From assembly GCF_900169275.1 (NCBI RefSeq), contig NZ_FXZC01000009.1, positions 43,901-107,900 of the forward strand: a DNA stretch of 64,000 nucleotides, given 5' to 3'. Below are positions 61,526 through 64,000 of this stretch, piece after piece. The DNA comes from Brevibacterium casei CIP 102111. GTDB lineage: Bacteria; Actinomycetota; Actinomycetes; Actinomycetales; Brevibacteriaceae. The notes below the pieces were generated by a model. It was given only the letters and a program-made list of their open reading frames with translations, had not been told where the DNA came from and did no database searches. The position numbers were made by a program, and so were the translations under genes. How positions within the stretch are numbered: position 1 is the first letter of the stretch; every line of letters begins with the position of its first letter.

Positions 61526-62566
61526 TTACTGCGTCAGATACCCGTCGAGGTCCTCGACGATCTCCATCGCTCCGACGGGGCCGAGGCCGAGGAACCACAC
61601 GTCGTCGTCGACGCGGTGCGCCCGGCCGTCCTTGACCGCTTCGAGTCCCGTCCACTGGCTCGTCGACAGCGCCCGGGTCTCCCCGGTGGCACCGGGATCG
61701 CCGTAGCTCGTGTAGAAGAGGTAGTCGCCGTCGGCCTGGTCGAGCTTCTCGGGAGAGATCTCCACGGCGAGATCGTCGACGTCCTGCATCTCCGGGCGTG
61801 CCAGACCGGCATCGGCGAGGACGACTCCGATGAGGGACAGGTTGCCGTAGAGGCGCAGACGCTCGGGCATGAACCGCACGAGTGAGATCGTCGGGTCGCC
61901 CTCGACGCTGTCCTTGAGCTCGGTCACCGCCCGTCCGTACTCGTTGAGCTTCTCGGTGGCCGCCTCCTCGGTGCCGAGCGCCTCACCGGCGAGGAGGAAG
62001 TTCTCCTTCCACGGGAAGCCGGGGCGGATCGAGAAGACCGTGGGAGCGATCGCCGACAGCTGGTCGTAGAGCTTGTCGGCACGCAGCTGACTGCCGAGGA
62101 TGAGGTCGGGTTCGAGGGAGGCGATCTTCTCGAGGTCGAGTTCGCTGATCGTCCCGACGGTCTCGACACCTTGAGTCTTCTCGGCGAGGTAGGAGGGAAC
62201 GGGGTTCGCCCCCTTGGTGGTCACCATGCCCACCGGTGTGATGCCGAGGGCGATGACATCGTCGAGTTCTCCGGTGTCGAGGACGACGACGCGTTCGGGC
62301 TTCGCCTCGATCTCCGTCGTCCCATTGGCGTGTTCGACGGTGCGGGGGAACTCACCGGGTGCCGCATCGCTGCCGAGCTTCGCGGTCTCTTCGTCGGCGG
62401 TGTCGAAAAGTCGGCCGCCGGTGGCGACATCGGTGTTCCCGGCGCTGTCTCCGGATGTCGCTTCGGACTCGACGGCACAGCCGGAGGCGAGCAGAGCGAC
62501 GGCGAGCACGGTCGCGGTCATCGTGCGGAGACGGGAAGGGCGGGGGAGTTGAGAGAATCTGGTCAT
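61526..62566 (-). CDS. Iron-siderophore ABC transporter substrate-binding lipoprotein
   Basis: 346 residues of the FecB/FhuD (periplasmic-binding type II) fold. The signal ends in lipobox LASGC (acylated Cys near residue 30). Blocks include PERVVVLDTGELDDVIALGI, ISELDLEKIASLEPDLILG and LSTSQWTGLEAVKDGRAHRV, all typical of class III binding proteins. Its promoter overlaps a DtxR/IdeR-type iron box, so it should be repressed when iron is plentiful. No permease or ATPase gene lies beside it; it must use components coded elsewhere. Confidence 0.9.
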   Translation of the reverse strand: MTRFSQLPRPSRLRTMTATVLAVALLASGCAVESEATSGDSAGNTDVATGGRLFDTADEETAKLGSDAAPGEFPRTVEHANGTTEIEAKPERVVVLDTGELDDVIALGITPVGMVTTKGANPVPSYLAEKTQGVETVGTISELDLEKIASLEPDLILGSQLRADKLYDQLSAIAPTVFSIRPGFPWKENFLLAGEALGTEEAATEKLNEYGRAVTELKDSVEGDPTISLVRFMPERLRLYGNLSLIGVVLADAGLARPEMQDVDDLAVEISPEKLDQADGDYLFYTSYGDPGATGETRALSTSQWTGLEAVKDGRAHRVDDDVWFLGLGPVGAMEIVEDLDGYLTQ

Positions 62567-62584
62567 AAGGTGAGTCTAACCTCA
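62566..62584 (-). promoter_or_regulatory. DtxR/IdeR-type iron box overlapping the -10 of the iron-binding lipoprotein gene
   Basis: TAAGGTGAGTCTAACCTCA matches the 19-bp box TTAGGTTAGGCTAACCTAA at 15 positions. On the minus strand it contains TAGACT (62573-62578), 6 nt before the ATG, so bound repressor would cover the promoter. The mRNA is predicted leaderless. Confidence 0.7.
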
Positions 62585-62672
62585 CCTGGTGGTTCGGGCC
62601 GGCTGCGCCTCGCGGGTCCGGCCCGACCGTACAGCGCGCGTCCCGATTGCCGGGGCGCGTCCGGGGATGAGA

Positions 62673-62707
62673 AGAGGCCCCGTCCAAATCAACTGGACGG
62701 GGCCTCT
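62673..62707 (-). terminator. Terminator downstream of the tRNA fragment
   Basis: AGAGGCCCCGTCCA and TGGACGGGGCCTCT form a perfect 14-bp stem with a 7-nt loop, just past the 3' end of the tRNA remnant in its direction of transcription. It is probably the original tRNA terminator. Confidence 0.8.
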
Positions 62708-62714
62708 GCCACTG

Positions 62715-62755
62715 TGGTGGCGGGGGGAGGATTTGAACCTCCGACCTCCGGGTTA
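62715..62755 (-). pseudogene. 3' fragment of a tRNA-Met gene, probable attachment site
   Basis: On the minus strand this reads TAACCCGG (anticodon loop end and 3' stem), AGGTC (variable loop), GGAGG-TTCAAAT-CCTCC (complete T arm), CCCCGCC (3' acceptor strand), A and CCA. It is the 3' half of a tRNA whose anticodon ended in T, matching actinobacterial tRNA-Met(CAU). Homology stops inside the anticodon loop; the D arm and 5' acceptor strand are missing. This is the usual scar left at one end of an element integrated in a tRNA gene, here extending to the right. Confidence 0.8.
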
Positions 62756-62859
62756 AGCGATTCACTGGTTCTTGATCAACTGAGCATCGGCGGAGGGCAG
62801 CTTCTCGCGCTGGCAACAGTCCTCAGCCTCGTGGAAACGACTTCCGGGGGTGTCGACTG

Positions 62860-63129
62860 ATGACCACGCATCTCAGCGTTCGAAGCTTCAAAACGATGCT
62901 CACTCGCGCAGGTGTCGACACGGACGGACTCTCCTTCACACGACACGACCGATCCGGCCAGCATGACGCAGGGATCTACGCGGGCAGGTACGTCGAGAAA
63001 GTAGACATCGAAGTCTCTGGTCCGAAATCTGCACGTGGACCTGTCAGGACAGCACTATTCGACCGTGGCCTCGAATGCGCTCCATATCCGGACCGAGACT
63101 TCTTCTCACGGGGCGACTTCCCGCAGTAA
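62860..63129 (+). CDS. Hypothetical protein in the tRNA-adjacent accessory region
   Basis: 89 residues (MTTHLSVRSFKTMLTRAGVD start). I do not recognise it. It has no transmembrane helix or clear motif. Base composition is closer to that of the mobile region than to the core genes. A GGGGG stretch lies about 9 nt before the ATG. It begins about 100 bp beyond the attachment site, so it probably belongs to the integrated element. It may be a remnant. Confidence 0.45.
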   Translation: MTTHLSVRSFKTMLTRAGVDTDGLSFTRHDRSGQHDAGIYAGRYVEKVDIEVSGPKSARGPVRTALFDRGLECAPYPDRDFFSRGDFPQ

Positions 63130-63203
63130 TCCGCCACTCGTGTCAGAGCCTCAAGCTACAGTGACTTGGAACACTAGAACGAACAACGAAGGAGGGGGAA
63201 GCC

Positions 63204-63437
63204 ATGAACTTCTCAGATATCGTGGCCCTCATCATCGTCGGGTTTCTTGCCCTCGTCGCATTCGGCATCGCTGCTGAGCTTCTGATCCTGGTCAGCGCTG
63301 GTGCCGCAGTCTGGGGCTGGTACGTCATCCTTTCCGGCGGCGACGCGACTGCCATCGTCTGGGGAATGGCGATCTTTGGTCCCCTTGTGACGATAGGGAT
63401 GATTGCTACGTCGGGGGATAACAGTCGTGCCCGTTGA
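63204..63437 (+). CDS. Small hypothetical membrane protein
   Basis: 77 residues. It is hydrophobic almost throughout, with two to three predicted helices (IVALIIVGFLALVAFGIAAE; LILVSAGAAVWGWYVILS; TAIVWGMAIFGPLVTIGMIA) and a short basic tail. A strong AAGGAGGGGG lies about 5 nt before the ATG, which supports real translation. No family is recognised. It lies in the accessory segment between the tRNA scar and the integrase. Confidence 0.65.
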   Translation: MNFSDIVALIIVGFLALVAFGIAAELLILVSAGAAVWGWYVILSGGDATAIVWGMAIFGPLVTIGMIATSGDNSRAR

Positions 63438-63549
63438 CTGGTAGCGGCCAGCTTCCACTGCCGTAGGGGTCTGACCTATTGAGACAATTCGTGTTGCCGA
63501 TGCCTAAAGCATGTAGAACCATCTTCACTTCCAATGAAAGTGAGGTCAC

Positions 63550-63894
63550 ATGCTTCCCGATCACGCCGATCTGATCGAACAGTTTGAAATCACTATCGCA
63601 GCCTACCTCTCCCCAGGCACGGTTGAGACCCGAACCTACTACGTTCGGCGACTCGCACAGTGGGCATCCGCCCGCAACAGCCACATCCTCTCTCTGGAGC
63701 TCAAAGACATCCTTACCTGGTTGTCGAAATCTATAGGCCCATCCCCGTGGACCAAACGGAGCGCGAAGTCCTCAGCCTCGGTCTTCTATAAGTGGGCACG
63801 CCGCCACAGATACACCGAGCACAACCTCGCCGACGACTTCCCAACCATCAGCGCCCCAAAAGGAATACCGAACTGGGCTGACCCCGGGATGTAG
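63550..63894 (+). pseudogene. Tyrosine integrase, N-terminal part only, cut by an IS
   Basis: 114 residues matching the N-terminal SAM-like (core-binding) domain of phage/element tyrosine recombinases: SPGTVETRTYYVRRLAQWAS, SVFYKWARRHRYTEHNLADD, FPTISAPKGIP. The catalytic domain (R...HxxR...Y) should follow but the frame ends in NWADPGM and stop. A transposase begins 63 bp later, so the likely cause is insertion of an IS near 63870-63880. GTGAGG 5 nt before the ATG is a good ribosome site. It was probably the integrase of the element at the tRNA-Met site. Confidence 0.75.
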
Positions 63895-64000
63895 GTCCAG
63901 TCGTTGTGTGAGTCGTCTTGATGCTCGCTGCTGCGGGCAGGAAGACTGGTCTCATCATGACGAACACGAGGAAGCGGCACACGCCTGAGCAGGTCGTGCG
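63870..64000 (+). mobile_element. Left end of an IS3-family insertion sequence (partial)
   Basis: The integrase frame is broken near 63870-63880 and the IS leader appears to run from there to the transposase start. The probable terminal repeat begins near TGACCCCGGGATGTAGGTCC. The exact end needs the other end of the IS, which lies outside the window. Confidence 0.55.
63957..64000 (+). CDS. IS3-family transposase OrfA, N-terminal fragment
   Basis: The reading frame starts ATG 63957 and runs off the window: MTNTRKRHTPEQVVR. The KRHTPEQVVRK-type opening is characteristic of the helix-turn-helix OrfA protein of IS3-family elements. Only 14 complete codons plus two bases of the next are present, so family assignment rests on this motif. 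Confidence 0.65.
   Translation, partial: MTNTRKRHTPEQVV

Noticed and set aside
59121..61655. Long minus-strand open frame opposite the UPF0182 gene
   Set aside because: Antisense shadow of a well-defined membrane protein; no motifs and no ribosome site.
62715..62790. Complete functional tRNA gene
   Set aside because: Only the 3' half matches; past the anticodon loop the D arm and 5' acceptor strand are absent.

Overview
The window is about 64 kb of high-GC actinobacterial chromosome. Evidence for this is the succinylase route to diaminopimelate (dapC, dapD, dapE), a mycothiol deacetylase (mshB), the actinobacterial recombination motor AdnAB, UvrD2 with a tetracysteine motif, TatB, DUF3117 and DUF3107 proteins, and many start codons only 6-7 nt after a TANNNT -10 hexamer (leaderless mRNAs). 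The genus is not provable from the sequence; a Brevibacterium-like member of the Micrococcales is my inference.

Layout: 1-1986 holds the end of an SLC13 transporter, an Old Yellow Enzyme and a metallo-beta-lactamase-fold hydrolase. 2863-9238 is a complete oligopeptide-type ABC importer operon (lipoprotein, two permeases, double ATPase). 9482-33976 follows the order of M. tuberculosis Rv1165-Rv1232, with gaps: typA, mshB, a VanW protein, fdxA, dapC, gltA, dapD/dapE, a LOG-family hydrolase, a folP2-like gene, a DivIVA-domain protein, a mannosyltransferase, DUF3117, an O-methyltransferase, an alkyltransferase-like protein, tatB, a deacetylase, mrp, DUF1003 and an MgtE_N/CBS protein. 34545-38059 holds a P1 peptidase, aminopeptidase P and a PHP phosphoesterase. 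38409-61403 follows a second M. tuberculosis block (Rv3193c-Rv3211): DEAD helicase, ferritin-like protein, DUF3107, TetR, adnA-adnB, a phosphotransferase, nudC-uvrD2, a cyclodehydratase-like protein, a zincin, a Nudix protein, a DUF2342 protein, a Lon-like protease and a UPF0182 membrane protein. 61526-62566 is an iron-siderophore binding lipoprotein under a DtxR/IdeR-type box.

Two accessory regions interrupt this core. Between gltA and dapD (about 18.9-21.6 kb) sits a two-gene AbiEi/AbiEii-type (type IV) toxin-antitoxin module of lower GC, with an inverted-repeat operator, a strong terminator, flanking 60-bp imperfect direct repeats and a four-copy 38-bp tandem repeat. At the right end a 41-nt 3' fragment of a tRNA-Met gene (62715-62755) marks a probable attachment site. 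To its right are small hypothetical genes, a tyrosine integrase cut short after its N-terminal domain, and the start of an IS3-type transposase.

How the genes work together: dapC, dapD and dapE supply diaminopimelate for lysine and the cell wall. AdnAB, UvrD2 and the ATL protein serve DNA repair. mshB contributes to mycothiol. The ABC system and the iron-binding lipoprotein serve uptake. Intergenic spaces carry several repeat classes: a hairpin family at 9.3 and 34.2-34.45 kb, 20-bp and 16-bp tandem arrays, and a same-strand cluster of DnaA-box-like TGTGGA motifs at 53.9-54.3 kb.
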